Below are positions 39,157 to 50,030 of a stretch of 64,000 nt of DNA, one piece after another. Position 1 is the first letter of the stretch, and every line of letters starts with the position of its first letter. Both the position numbers and the translations under genes were made by a program. The notes beneath the pieces were generated by a model. It had not been told where the DNA came from, made no database searches, and saw nothing but the letters and a program-made list of their open reading frames with translations. This DNA comes from Chrysemys picta bellii (lineage: Eukaryota > Chordata > Testudines > Emydidae): contig NC_088800.1 of the NCBI RefSeq assembly GCF_011386835.1, positions 1,860,001-1,924,000 of the forward strand. Reading direction: 5' to 3'.

Positions 39157-39521
39157 TCCTGCAGCCCGAAGAGGCAGAGCAGAGCGCGCAGTACACAAAC
39201 CATTGAAAGATGGTGCCAAATGCAGATGGAAGCACAGGGATTGCTGGGATGCGAAGCAATGCATCACAGGGCATTGGGACAGGATCCAGGATGCCCCGCG
39301 ACCCTTTCCACCTTCCCACAACTCTTAGCGGCGGAAGAGGCAGAGATGCTCTGTGGGATAGCTGCCCGGAGTGCACCGCTCCGAGTACTGCTGCAAGTGT
39401 GAACACGCTATTGCACAGGCAGCTGACAGTGTGAACACACAACAGCGGTTTCCCTTCAGCGCTCTCTGAGCGGCGCTGTAACTGCTGGTGCTGTAACTCT
39501 GCCAGTGTAGACATACCCTTA

Positions 39522-41829
39522 GCTTCCCAGAGCTACTAAGCTTCAGTTAAATAACAGAAAAAGATTTTCCAAAGCCATACGTCGGGGGAATGTGTCCAAA
39601 TGCAATCAGAAACTTCTTTTCTGTCCATTTCTACTGTATGTAAACTGACCTAGGCTGGTTTGGGACCATCAACTGAAAGGTGAAAAGTTTTCTATATCCC
39701 ATTACCAAGCCCATGAGCCAGTTAATACTACTGACTAGACAATTTTCATCATCCCAATCAATAGGTTTATAAACAGGATTTTACAGTCTGCCTCAGGCTC
39801 TCTGTTAACCATACCCTTGTACCCTCTTCCCTTTTTGAGATATCCTACAACGTAAGCAGCATAGCAGTTAATTATTTACATTGCTTGTCATTTGTTCAAT
39901 GACAATCATAGACACGCGTTTCCAATGAACGTTGACAGTGTGATTCAGACTGGCAAGTTTTGCTGATATTTAGAAAGTGCTCCAGCTGTTTTGCCAGCTG
40001 TCTAATAATCAGACATTGACAAAACCAATGATTCAATGACCATCTTAAATTTAAAAAGGGGCAATTTATTACCCTCTTTCTGTGCAGGATAGAGCCATGG
40101 GAATTATGATACATCTTATTTTTATGATACATAATAAACATCAGCCTTGGAACAGAAAGCGAATATGATTGCAAACAAGACTAAGAGAACAAAATCTTCC
40201 ATGTCCTAAGGAGGCATCTGGCAATGAGGAGCTTTCTGCTAGTGGGGCCCTGGATTTTCCACTCTGGAGGATTCATCTGTTCATAGAGGATTCTGTGTTT
40301 ACTCAGTAATAACACTACTGACTGGCTGGTTTGACACAATTGTAAAGGGTAACTGCTTATTTAAAAAACATGTTTTTCAAAATTCTCCTAATATTTGTTA
40401 CTTATAATAGCTTTATATTAGTATTAAATATGCAATACAAAAAGCTGATTTAATTTCCACCTTTAACACTGTTTGTTTACCTTTTGTATTTCACACTCTC
40501 ATATGCTGGCTACAGCAACACTGCCAACAATGCTGACATTTGCATTATTAATTATTATCAGGCTTCTAAGTTAATAGCCCATTGAGATGGACTGGGGTCA
40601 TTCACACTTCTCTGGGCTATTCTTTCAGGCAATCTGCCAACCCAGGCAGACAGCCCTTCTTTGGTTTACTTCTTCCTGGCCTAGGTTTTTCTTTCTATAA
40701 ACTTAAATCCAAATTCTCTGTTGAGCCTTAATTTTTCAAATCTTGCCCTTAATTTATTTGTTAAATGAAATACTCTGGAGGACAAGACTGCAGGCTCCAG
40801 GGAGAAGTTGCTACTCACCAAGGTGCCATAAGCCAGCCCAATTCAACCTCTAGCTTCCACGCATTTTCACTTGCTCTCGATCGAGAACAAATGCTTGTGC
40901 GTTCTTCATCATGTTAGACTGGATTTTTCCTAGAGTAATGAATAATTATAAACATTACAGTCATCAAACGGGACTCAGCACTAGCTTTTTGGCCAATTTA
41001 GAATTGTATACGGGTTACAGGTGCCAGTGTTTCTTTTTTCCAGTGGATGTAGATAAGGGAGTGTTCTCCCATTCAGTGAATCTCGGTAAAGTGTAGAAGA
41101 AGCCCTTTAGCTAGCGTGTGCACATCTTTCATCCTCAGTTGAACATTAGTGCCCTAGTGGAATATTTGCTCCAGCAACTGTGTTACCACCTCCAGCAAAA
41201 TTACATCAGGTCAGAAAGTTCCACTCATTTAGAGTTAGACTGGGCCTTTAAGGCATGTCACATCGCACCAGGAGGCACTGGCTTTCCAAAAAGCCCCACA
41301 AGGGCACAGTTCTTCCCAGGGGTTCTCCTGTTGCATGGGGAGAGGAAAAATTTGTCACATCACTATACAGGCGCGACATATTTGTCCCATGCAGCTGTTA
41401 GCTCTACTGGGCAGTGTACAGGGAGGCAGAACCATGGTTTCATCTATTCTCCTGTTCCTCCCTGGGGCAGGGGCAGTATCTGGCACGCAGGGGCTCTGAA
41501 CACAAGGGCTCTGCACCTCTGAGGGCCTGGAACTGTGGTTCAGGCAGCCCTAATGCAGTCATTCAAAGAGAAATCCTTACACGGCTGCATTAGGGCTAGG
41601 TGAAATCTAATCCTTAATGCCGCACTCCTGCAACTTGTGTGGTGTTATGCTTAAGTTCTCAAGGCTACAGGGGAATGTTGAAATCTCCACCACATATAAC
41701 AACCCCGTTATCTTTTTCTGAGTTCATAAAAAATCCTACATGTGGGTCTTAAACTGAGCTGAGAAAATCTATTTATACAGAGTATTTTTATACTCAAACA
41801 AAAATAAAGTTAGGACAAATAACATTTCA
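39522..41829. other. Intergenic, AT-rich, nothing recognised
   Basis: Unique-looking sequence right of the Harbinger element. ORFs are short (up to 134 codons at 41118-41522) with no recognisable motif. Confidence 0.45.
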
Positions 41830-41990
41830 TAGATTGTAAGGCCAAAAGCAACCACTTTGATCATAGTTTGTCTTGTCTAAGACAAGCCAGAGAACTTCCC
41901 TGAATTACTTCCTGCGTGAACCAGAGTGGATCTTTTGGGAAAACAGCCCATCTTGATTTCAAAATGGCCAGTGCTGGAGGATATTTAACA
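41830..41990 (-). mobile_element. CR1-like LINE 3' end, reverse orientation
   Basis: Begins CATAGATTGTAAGGCCAAAAG and continues TTTGATCATAGTTTGTC, AGAACTTCCCTGAATTACTTCC and CAGTGCTGGAGG, the reversed form of a common CR1-type 3' end. Confidence 0.65.
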
Positions 41991-42759
41991 TGCCAGTCTG
42001 CAGTAGCAAGAGATCTGCAACTGTATGAGGCACCTGGGCCTGAGTTTTAACAGACACCTACTCAGCCTCCATTTTACCAATACAATTTTGCACTTGCAAG
42101 TAATTTGTGAAAGGAACCCGGCACTTAGACTCCTGCATGATAGAAGCTGCTCCTGCCGGTACTTGCAGGCACAAAACCGTGCCTGTGAAAAAGGGGGAGC
42201 CAGCAATGACAATCTGGCCCTATACCACTTGGTGCTGATCAGGGAAAATGCCAATCCCCATTCAGCTGAGCTGTTACATTGCATCTGTTCTTATCCCACA
42301 AGATTGTATCTCATTCCAAAGACCAGTGTGGTGCTTCTGTTTCTCTCATGGCTGGCTTAGTAACCTGTGAAACACTGCTGATGAGAACTCAGTGTCTGAG
42401 CCCTGCTAGTAGGGCGAGTGATTTGATGTGCCCAGGTGCGAGGATTGGCTTTATCCCAGATAAGAAAACGTTTTCCAAGTGAGATTATCTGGCTGTAGTA
42501 ACTAGAGTGGTATGTGAACATCCTTTCTCCGACTCAAAGGTAGTGGTTGGTGTTTTAATATATTTCTTTTAACACTGTCTGATGGGGCGGGAGCTGCTCG
42601 ATGGTGCAGGTGGTTTGATTTGCTACTGGGGAAGAGCATTCCTCCAGATTTTCTTTGAGGATAAGTTTTCCTCGGACCCAAAAGAAAACATTAAGAGGGA
42701 GCAAGGAAAGGAAGAGAGGAGGGGAGGGCAAAGAAAGGAGAGGAAAAGCCCGAGACTGA
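41991..42759. other. Unassigned stretch
   Basis: No repeat or exon recognised. Confidence 0.4.
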
Positions 42760-42990
42760 GGGCCTGTCTAGCAGCACTGCAGCTGTACCACTTGCTTCAG
42801 CGATGGAAGGGTTTTACCATCGCCGTAGTTAATCCACCCGCTCCAGAGGTGATACCTGGGTCGACGGAAGAATTCTCCCATCAACCTAACAGTGTCTACA
42901 CTAGGGGGTTAGGTTGGCTTAACCACGTCTCTCATTTTCACCCCCCAGAGTGATACGGCGAGGTCGACCTAAGTTTTAGATGGAGACCAG
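42760..42990. mobile_element. Harbinger-type MITE
   Basis: Left GAGGGCCTGTCTAGCAGCAC, right AAGTTTTAGATGGAGACCAG, the inverse of a CTGGTCT..CATC-type terminus. Interior has TCGACGGAAGAATTCTCCC and GTGTCTACACTAGGGGGTTA, typical of short Harbinger derivatives in turtles. No coding capacity. It lies beside a purine-rich AAGGAAAGGAAGAG tract (42700-42750). Confidence 0.7.
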
Positions 42991-43324
42991 CTGCCTGAAA
43001 GAGACAGACCAGGAAAACCAGGGAATAAGGGAGGTGAGAGGGATGGTGGGGACTGAGGTGGGCAAGAGGGTCAGAGAGTGAGAAGGAGCAGGAAGCATGC
43101 CCAGGCCAATCCCTGCACATACCCAGCTTGGGGAGCAGACGCCAGCATCGAGCTTCCCGACTCCTAGGCACTTAACATTTCAGCTGCCGTTCGCAGCTGT
43201 AAGCCAAGGGCAGGCTTTCACCTGTTCGGAAGTATTGGGAACCTGCAGGGTGGCAGATTAATTACTGCCGATTTACTGGGACAGGCTTATTAGCCTCAGA
43301 TCTGCTTGAGTTCTTCCACGGGTT
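42991..43324. other. Unassigned stretch, purine-rich at left
   Basis: GGGAGGTGAGAGGGATGGTG-type sequence, then unique DNA. Nothing recognised. Confidence 0.4.
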
Positions 43325-43432
43325 GTAGGGCATGACGCAGGAATTTCTGGGTGTGATGCTATGGCCTGCGTTAGGCAGGAGGTCAGACTAGATAGTCACA
43401 AAAATCCCTGCTAGCCTCAAAGTCTGTAAATC
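43325..43432 (+). mobile_element. CR1-like LINE 3' end
   Basis: CTATGGCCTGCGTTAGGCAGGAGGTCAGACTAGATAGTCACAA then CCCTGCTAGCCTCAAAGTCTG matches a plus-strand CR1-type 3' terminus. Confidence 0.65.
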
Positions 43433-44456
43433 TTTTGCTCTTCCTTGAGCATAAGGGAAGTGGGAGTAGCCCTTTGGGAGAGGCAGGTAAGGTTGATTGC
43501 AAGGAGCCCTGAAAGCACCCAAACACAGGGCAAGGCTCATGTTAGGGCTCCTGCAAGGGTATTTTGGCATTTCCTCTTTGTTAATAAAAGCAATCCCAAG
43601 GTGGAGTGACTTTTTGACTCTTCTGTCCAGATGTGACTTGTGTTGATGGGAGGAAATGGGAGTAGGGATCCTAAAGGTCCCTGCCTCAAACAATAAAGGA
43701 AAAGAAACAAAAACCCAAATCCCACAATCCGAGGTAGCACCTGGAAGGGAATATTGCTCTAATCTAGAGTTTGACCAAGGTACATGGCTATCAAGCAACC
43801 TCTGCTTAGCTCCAAAGACTACAAACAATCCATTTCACAGCAACGTAATTACTATGCCAACAACATTTACAAGCCAATGTCACCTGCGTAGCACTCTGCC
43901 CCTTCACTTGGCTCAGTTACCCAGGGACAGACACATCTCTCCAAAGAGCGTGTAGGGCCAAACCACCCAGCAATCTCCAGCAAAAGGTAACACCCACATC
44001 CAGGTACTCACAGCAGGCTGAAGGATTTCTCTCACGGGCTGGATGCTTGGTCATAGCTGGATTTTATAGGGCTGGGCTGCTACAGAGTGTGTCTTGGTGA
44101 TTTTCCTCTCCAGTGCCAGATGGATCATTCCCAGTCCCTACTTCGAGGTCTCTTACCAAGGCTCTTGAGGATGAGCCCCACTGGTCTGTTCTTGACAATC
44201 ACCTGATGATTTGGACAACAGGGTGTGCCAGGTACCCTTCCCCGCCTTCTCGCTTGCTTACGTACAAGATGGTTTGTAACTCCTTGGGAAATAGTTTCCT
44301 ATACATCCTTCGGCATGGGAATAGCAGTCTTTTATAAAGTTCCCTGTGGGTTTACAATTCCCAGCCTTTTATCCTCAGACCTGATCCTAAGGTTAATTTT
44401 TAGACTATTGTACTAATAGGCTTCTTCATCCCCCTCAGCAAAATCTTTATAGAAAA
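43433..44456. other. Unassigned intergenic stretch
   Basis: Unique-looking. ORF 43388-43828 (minus, 146 codons) has no recognisable domain. Confidence 0.4.
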
Positions 44457-44895
44457 ATCATAGAATCATAGAACTGGAAGGGACCTCAAGAGGTCATCTA
44501 GTCCAGTCCCCTGCACTCATGGCAGGACTAATTATCCAGACCATCCCTGATAGGTGTTTGTCCAACCTGCTCTTAAAAATCCCCAATGATGGAGATTCCA
44601 CCACCTCCCTAGGCAATTTATCCCAGTGCTTAACCATCCTGACAGTTAGGAAGTTTTTCCTAATGTCCAACCTAAACCGCCTCCTTGTAACAACCTTTTA
44701 TGTACTTGAAAACTGTTATGTACCCTCTCAGTCTTCTCTTCTCCAGACTAAACAAATCCAATTTTTTCAATCTTCCCTCATAGGTCATGTTTTCTAAACC
44801 TTTCATCGTTTTTGTTGTTCTCCTCTGGACTTTCTCCAATTTGTCCATATCTTTCCTGAAATGTGGCACCCAGAACTGGGCACAATACTCCAGAT

Positions 44896-46323
44896 TAGGG
44901 TTACCATTCGTCCGGATTCCCCCGGACATGTCCGGCTTTTTCGGGTTAAAAATAGCGTCCGGGGGGAATTTGTCAATGTCCGGACTTCCCCTCCTCCCCC
45001 CTCCCATGCAGAGCGTGCGCGCGGCTTACAGAGCAGCCGGTGCTCCAACAGCCAGAGCCAGAGCCCTGCTTGCACTTCCCCCTCCTCCCTCCTGAAACTT
45101 GACACCCCCCCCCCTCTCCCTCCCCCTCCCTCCCTGCATTCACAGATCGCTGTCCCTTCGCCTGGAGCTCCGAGCCTGCTGCCCTCCCCCGCTGTCGAGC
45201 GCTGCTCTGCAGCACAGTAAGGGGGCAGGGGGCCAGAGAAGCGGCAGGGAGGTTCGGGGGGGGTGTAATCAAGAGACAGGGAGCAGGGGGGAGGGTTGGA
45301 TGGGTCAGGGAGTTCGGGGGGGGCTGTCTGGGTGTTGGGGATGTAAGGTTTTGGGCAGACTACAGGTGGGGGGTCTCGGGAGGGGCCAGTTAGGGGACAA
45401 GGAGCGGGGGGTGTTTGGGAGTTCTGGGGGGGGCTGTCTGGGGGTTGGGGGTGTAAGGTTTTGGGCAGTCAGGGTACAGGTGGGGGGTCTCAGGAGGGGG
45501 CAGTTAGGGGACAAGGAGCGGGGGGGTGTTTGGGAGTTCTGGGGGGGGGGGCTGTCTGGGGGTTGGGGGTGTAAGGTTTTGGGCAGTCAGGGTACAGGTG
45601 GGGGGGTCTCAGGAGGGGGCAGTTAGGGGACAAGACACAGGGAGGCTTAGGTAGGGGGTGGGGTTCTGGAGGGCAGTTAGGAGCAGGGGTCCCAGGAGGG
45701 GGCAGTCAGGGGACAAGGAGCGGGGGGGGGGTCGGGAGTTCGGGGCGGGCTTTCTGGGGGAGGGTGGATAAGGTTTTGGGCAGTCAGGGTACAGGTAGGG
45801 GGTAGGGTCCTGGGGGGCAGTTAGGGAGAGGGGTCTTAGGAAGGGGCAGTTAGGGGATAAGGAACAGGGAGGCTTAGGTAGGGGGTGGGGTTCTGGAGAG
45901 CAGTTAGGAGCAGGGGTCCCAGGAGGGGGCTGTCAGGGGACAGGGAGCAGAGGGGTTTAGATGGGTCAGGAGTTCTGGGGGGGGGCTGTCAGGGGGTGGG
46001 GGTGTGGATAAGGGTTGGGGCAGTCAGGGGACAGGTAGGGGGTAGGGTCCTAGGGGGCCAGTTAGGATGTGGGGAAGGTCTCAGGAGGAGGCAGTCAGGG
46101 GACAAGAGGCAGGGAGGCTTAGGGAGGGGGTGGAGTCCTGGGGGCAATCAGGGGACAAGGAGTGGGGGGGAGGGTTGGGGGTTCTGAGGGGGCAGGAAGT
46201 GGGAGGGAGTGGAAGGGGCAGGGGCGGGGCTAGGACAGGACGGGGGCGGGGCTAGGGCAGGGGCGGGGCTAGGGCGGGGCTCCTCCCGTCCTCTTTTTTG
46301 ATTGTTGAAATATGGTAACCCTA
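44896..46323. mobile_element. hAT-type element (1.43 kb) carrying a G-rich minisatellite, inserted in CR1
   Basis: Begins TAGGGTTACCAT and ends ATGGTAACCCTA, a perfect 12-base inverted terminus. CTCCAGAT flanks both sides (44888-44895 and 46324-46331), an 8-bp duplication of CR1 sequence. The left portion has CCGGACATGTCCGGC, a palindrome. The middle (45290-46200) is a G-rich tandem repeat with units including GGGCAGTCAGGGTACAGGTG and GTTAGGGGACAAGGAGCG. No transposase ORF. Long glycine-rich ORFs are by-products of the repeat. Confidence 0.93.
45290..46270. repeat. G-rich minisatellite inside the hAT element
   Basis: Imperfect units of roughly 110-130 bases built from GGGGGCTGTCTGGGGGTTGG, TAAGGTTTTGGGCAGTCAGG and AGGAGGGGGCAGTTAGGGGA. 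Three early copies (45300-45640) are closest to each other, and later ones diverge. Dense G runs on the plus strand. Related repeats occur at 48100-48500 in a different element. Confidence 0.85.
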
Positions 46324-46736
46324 CTCCAGATGAGGCCTAATCAGCGTGGAGTAGAGTGGGAGAATTACTTCTCGTGTCTTGCTTACAATACTCCTGCTAA
46401 TACAGCCCAGAATTATGTTTGCTTTTTTTACAACAGCGTTACACCGTTGACTCATATTTAGCTTGTGATCCACTATGACCCCCAGATCCCTTTCCACAGT
46501 ACTCCTTCCTAGGCATTCATTTCCCATTTTGTATGTGTGCAACTGATTGTTCCTTCCTAAGTGGAGTACTTCGCATTTGTCCTTATTGAATGTCATCATA
46601 TTTACTTCAGACCATTTCTCCAATTTGTCCAGATCATTTTGAATTTTAGTCCTATCCTCCAAAGCACTTGCAACCCCTCCCAGCTTGTTATCGTCTGCAA
46701 ACTTTATAAGTGTACTCTGTATGCCATTATCTAAAT

Positions 46737-47069
46737 CAGTGTTTCCCAAACTTGGGACGCCGCTTGTTTAGGGAAAGCCCCTGGCGGGCCGGGCCGGTTT
46801 ATTTACCTGCCGCGTCTGCAGGTCAAGCCGATCGCAGCTCCCACTGGCTGCGGTTTGCTGCTCCAGGCCAATGGGGGCTGCTGGAAGCGGTGCAGGCTGA
46901 GGGACGTAGTGGCCGCCGCTTCCAGCAACTCCCATTGGCCTGGAGCGGCGAACCGTGGCCAGTGGGAGCTGCGATCAGCCGAACCTGCAGACGCGGCAGG
47001 TAAATAAACCGGCCCGGCCCGCCAGGGGCTTTCCCTAAACAAGCGGCATATCAAGTTTGGGAAACACTG
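46737..47069. mobile_element. Palindromic hAT MITE (333 bp) with perfect 8-bp TSD, inserted in CR1
   Basis: Begins CAGTGTTTCCCAAACTTGGG and ends with the inverse. ATCTAAAT flanks both sides (46729-46736, 47070-47077). The two arms are inverted copies over most of their length (CGGGCCGGTTTATTTACCTG at left, CAGGTAAATAAACCGGCCCG at right), so the transcript could fold into a long hairpin. Same family as 8120-8337. Non-coding. Confidence 0.95.
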
Positions 47070-47135
47070 ATCTAAATCATTGATAAAGATATTGAACAGA
47101 ACTGGACCCGGAACCGATCCGGCGTGACCCCACAT

Positions 47136-48046
47136 CTTTCAAAATCTCTTTGAACGATGAAATTTCACTTCTTGTCCTTCGGGATCAAGGCACGTCACAT
47201 CATAGGGGTATATGGTTAGTGTGTGAGAGAGATTGTGATGGTTTTAACTGATAACTCACAGCAAATATGTTTGACATATTTAGACTTTTTTCCTGCTTCT
47301 GGACTATCCAGAAAATATCCAACAAATATCTCAAAACTTTTTACGGGAGTGAGTGAATAATCTAAACCAAAGCTCTACAGCTCAGTTGTGATTGGCTAGA
47401 TAAAGCATGGTATTTTTTTTCCATTTTCTGAGTAGATGATTTAGCTAATGGCACAAATTCTTGAGCATGTGTATATCATTCAGCTGAAGATACACTGGAT
47501 GTGTTTGATACCTTTTCCTGTAGATTGCTAGGCAGTTTGATCCTAAATATTCTCTGGCAAGGAGGGTCAGTCCATAGATAACTGATAAAGCTGAAGGGAC
47601 AGTGTAATATAAAACATGGCCCCAATCCTTCAAACACTTAAGCATGTGCTTAACTTTACTATTGTGCTTAGCTTGACTCCTGTGAACACAAACCGGTATG
47701 TGTTCGTAGAAATGGAGCCTATTGGATTAGCTGAACTTTGTAAATGAACCAAATACATTGGTGTAGAAAGTGTGTTGTTGTAAACGGTGTTGCTTGTAAA
47801 ACGGCATTGTATGTTTACACTGAGCTGTAAGATCTCTATCTAGATACAGACAGCAGGTGCTTAGCCAAGATTACAAACAAAGAAGTCAGGACCCTGGAAT
47901 CGGGGTACCTGGGAGGTTACCTTCCCAGTGCTAGGGCAATGCATCCTACCTGCAGTACTCTTACTAGTCCAACCCCGAAGTAAGTTCATTATGCTGCTTT
48001 GCGCCTACTGACCTGATGTAGGCAAAAGGTCCACAAGGGACTAGAC
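47136..48046. other. Intergenic spacer, nothing recognised
   Basis: AT-rich unique-looking DNA between the CR1 copy and the next hAT element. Confidence 0.45.
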
Positions 48047-48593
48047 CAGGGATCGGCAACTTTTGGCACGCGGTCCGTCAGGGAAAACCCCTGGCAGGGA
48101 GGGGTTAGATAGGGGGTGGAGTCCCGGGGGGCCTGACAGGGGACGGGGGCGTGGATAGGGGTCGGGGCAGTCAGGGAGCAGGGGGGATTGGATGGGGGTG
48201 GGGTCCTGGGGGGACTGTCAGGGGACGGGGGTGTGGATAGGGGTCAGGGCAGTCAGGGAGCAGGGGGGATTGGATAGGGGGTGGGGTCCTGGGGGGGCAT
48301 GTCAGGGGACCGGGGTGTGGATAGGGGTCAGGGCGCAGGGGGGATTGGATAGGGAGTGGGGTCCCAGGGGGGAGGTTAGGGGCACGGGGTCCCAGAAGGG
48401 GGGCGGTCAGAGGACAAGGAGCAGGGGGGGTGTTGGATGGGTCAGGAGTTCTGAGAGGGGCAGTCAGGGGGCGGGAAGTGGGAGGGGGCGGATAGGGTTA
48501 GGGTTTGGGGAGGCACATCCTTCTCTACTCGGCCCTCTATACAGTTTTGGAACCCCGATGTGGCCCTCGTGACAAAAAGTTTGCCCACCCCTG
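48047..48593. mobile_element. hAT-type element with G-rich tandem interior
   Basis: Begins CAGGGATCGGCAACTTTTGG and ends AAAGTTTGCCCACCCCTG (inverse CAGGGGTGGGCAAACTTT), imperfect inverted termini. Flanks GACTAGAC and GTCTAGGT agree at 5 of 8 positions, so any duplication is decayed. The interior (48100-48500) repeats GGGGTCCTGGGGGGACTGTC and AGGGGTCAGGGCAGTCAGGG about four times. No ORF of interest. Confidence 0.75.
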
Positions 48594-49583
48594 GTCTAGG
48601 TGCAAAGACAAAAATAGGGTCTAAGGGTGGGATTTTCAATGGGGCCTCAAAGGAGTTAAGTTTTGGACCCTCCTGTTTTTCCAGAGACAACCCTGCCCTA
48701 GCCTCTGCCCACCCTGCACAGAACCCACCCTGGCACCAACCTGCTGCCGTGCCATATACGTTTACTTATGTCACCTCTGAATTCGTCCCTGGTGCTGGCC
48801 ACTGCCAGAGCCGGGATGCCAGACTAGATGGGTCACGGGTCTGCTCCTATCTGCCAAGTCCGTAATTTCCCTCAGACCATCAATACTAAAATGTCCTAAA
48901 TGAAAGTCCATTGAAATCAAATGAAAGTCCAACCCTGTAGTAAGAGACTGAGACGCCTCCTTGTGTAAAACCATCTCATGGCCTGAACTGCGTATTAGCC
49001 ACGACTACACAGCACCTGCTTCTGCCGCAGCCCCATCTGCAGGGCTGTCAGCGGCAGTCTCAGCTGACCCAGGCCTAAGTCTGTAGCTTGGCCACAGAGG
49101 ACAGTAAATCTGGCAGACCCTGCAGAAGACCTATGGCTCATTCCCCACTGTTAACTCACGCCTGCACCCCCTTTCCCAGGATTAGGAGTGACAGAGTTAG
49201 AGCCTTAAGAAAATCCTCCTAAAAATATCTTTTCCCTTGGGATAGGAGGAGGGAGAGCTGCCCTCCCTTAGAATAAGTCTATTCAGCAGAAGCCCGAGCC
49301 TATTAATAGCAAATAGCCCAACCTTCTGTTCCAGCCACTTGTGGTAACATCACAAGGTTTGACAAGCACTGGATTTAATTTGGATTTAATTTAAATGACT
49401 TATGGCATTTCTGCTTTGAGTTCTGCTTGATTCTTCCAGTGACTGAGTTAGAAGAAGCAGGCGGAGCGGATGTCACTTCAGCTCACAGACTCTCCATATG
49501 CGCAAAACATACAGTGTGTTTTTCAGCTTGTCTGGCTTGGCTGTGATGAGGACAGTATACTCAATGCTTCACCAGGCAGCATG
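48594..49583. other. Intergenic with a short LINE 3'-end fragment
   Basis: At 48785-48870, GCTGGCCACTGCCAGAGCC then ATGCCAGACTAGATGGGTCA resembles a CR1-like 3' end in plus orientation. The remainder shows nothing recognisable. Confidence 0.5.
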
Positions 49584-49765
49584 TGTAGCGGTTAGAGCAG
49601 AAGACGGAGCCAGGAAGCCTGGACTGTATGTCTGACTCTGCCACGTGGCCTTGGGCAAGGGAATCGCTCCGTGCCTCAGTTTCCCCCCTCTGTATAATGG
49701 TGATGATCATTTTTACCCCCTTCTGTAAAGTGCGATCAGATCCTTGGATGAAGATGCTGGCTAAT
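49584..49765 (+). repeat. MIR-type SINE, plus orientation
   Basis: GTAGCGGTTAGAGCAGAAGAC (A-box-like head), then GTCTGACTCTGCCACGTGGCCTTGGGCAAG, CCGTGCCTCAGTTTCCCCC and TAATGGTGATGATC match MIR head, core and 3' part in order. Old, but nearly full length. Confidence 0.8.
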
Positions 49766-49925
49766 CATTCCTGGCACCGTGCTATGGGTGTGCACAACTT
49801 TTCACAGACAAATGCAGGATGAGGAGTCTGCCACCCTTAAGTCATGTTGAGAAGCATTATATCTTACTCCTCACGGCTTCAATGGTACTACTTGCGCAGT
49901 AAGGCATTACCGAGCACAAGGCTGG

Positions 49926-50030
49926 CAGAATATATTGTCTGTACTACTGTAGCGCCTAGGAGCCCCAGCGACGCCTGAGGATCCCATTGTGCTAGCTGCT
50001 GTACAAACATTTCACCACAGGACAGTCCTT
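49926..50030. mobile_element. Old LINE 3'-end-like fragment
   Basis: TAGCGCCTAGGAGCCCCAGC, GATCCCATTGTGCTAGCTGC and TGTACAAACAT match a widespread amniote repeat, also seen at 23080-23150 and 63748-63833. Confidence 0.5.

Larger units (their letters stand above)
35464..39518. mobile_element. PIF/Harbinger DNA transposon, near full length (4.06 kb)
   Basis: Left end GGCCTTGTCTACCCTGGCA and right end (inverse GGGTATGTCTACACTGGCA) are matching inverted termini. The flanking trinucleotides TAA (35461-35463) and TTA (39519-39521) fit the TWA target of PIF/Harbinger, differing at W. It carries the two genes that define the superfamily, a Myb/SANT-like DNA-binding protein (plus strand) and a DDE transposase (minus strand), transcribed toward each other. 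Both are broken, so this copy cannot move alone, but few lesions suggest fairly recent activity. Internal subterminal repeats include TTACAGCGC near both ends. Confidence 0.93.
44457..47135 (-). mobile_element. CR1 LINE, 5'-truncated, interrupted by two hAT elements
   Basis: The 3' end at the left has the CR1 hallmark TCATAGAATCATAGAA..GGAAGGGACCT. Minus-strand reading shows the end of ORF2: [19 protein letters not shown] (44700-44800), then, past the first insert, VILPLYSTLIRPHLE, LGRNNQLHTYKMGNECLGRS, DLDKLEKWSEVNMM and the reverse-transcriptase catalytic block KFADDNKLGG (near 46700). Past the second insert it ends at PGPVLFNIFINDLD (about 47100). Upstream palm/fingers, endonuclease and ORF1 are missing, as in most CR1 copies. 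The removed inserts leave about 920 bases of CR1. Confidence 0.93.

Noticed and set aside
38743..39514. Plus-strand and other-frame ORFs over the Harbinger transposase
   Set aside because: Shadows of the transposase reading frame.
45099..46187. Glycine-rich ORFs up to 175 codons
   Set aside because: Inside the G-rich minisatellite of a hAT element.
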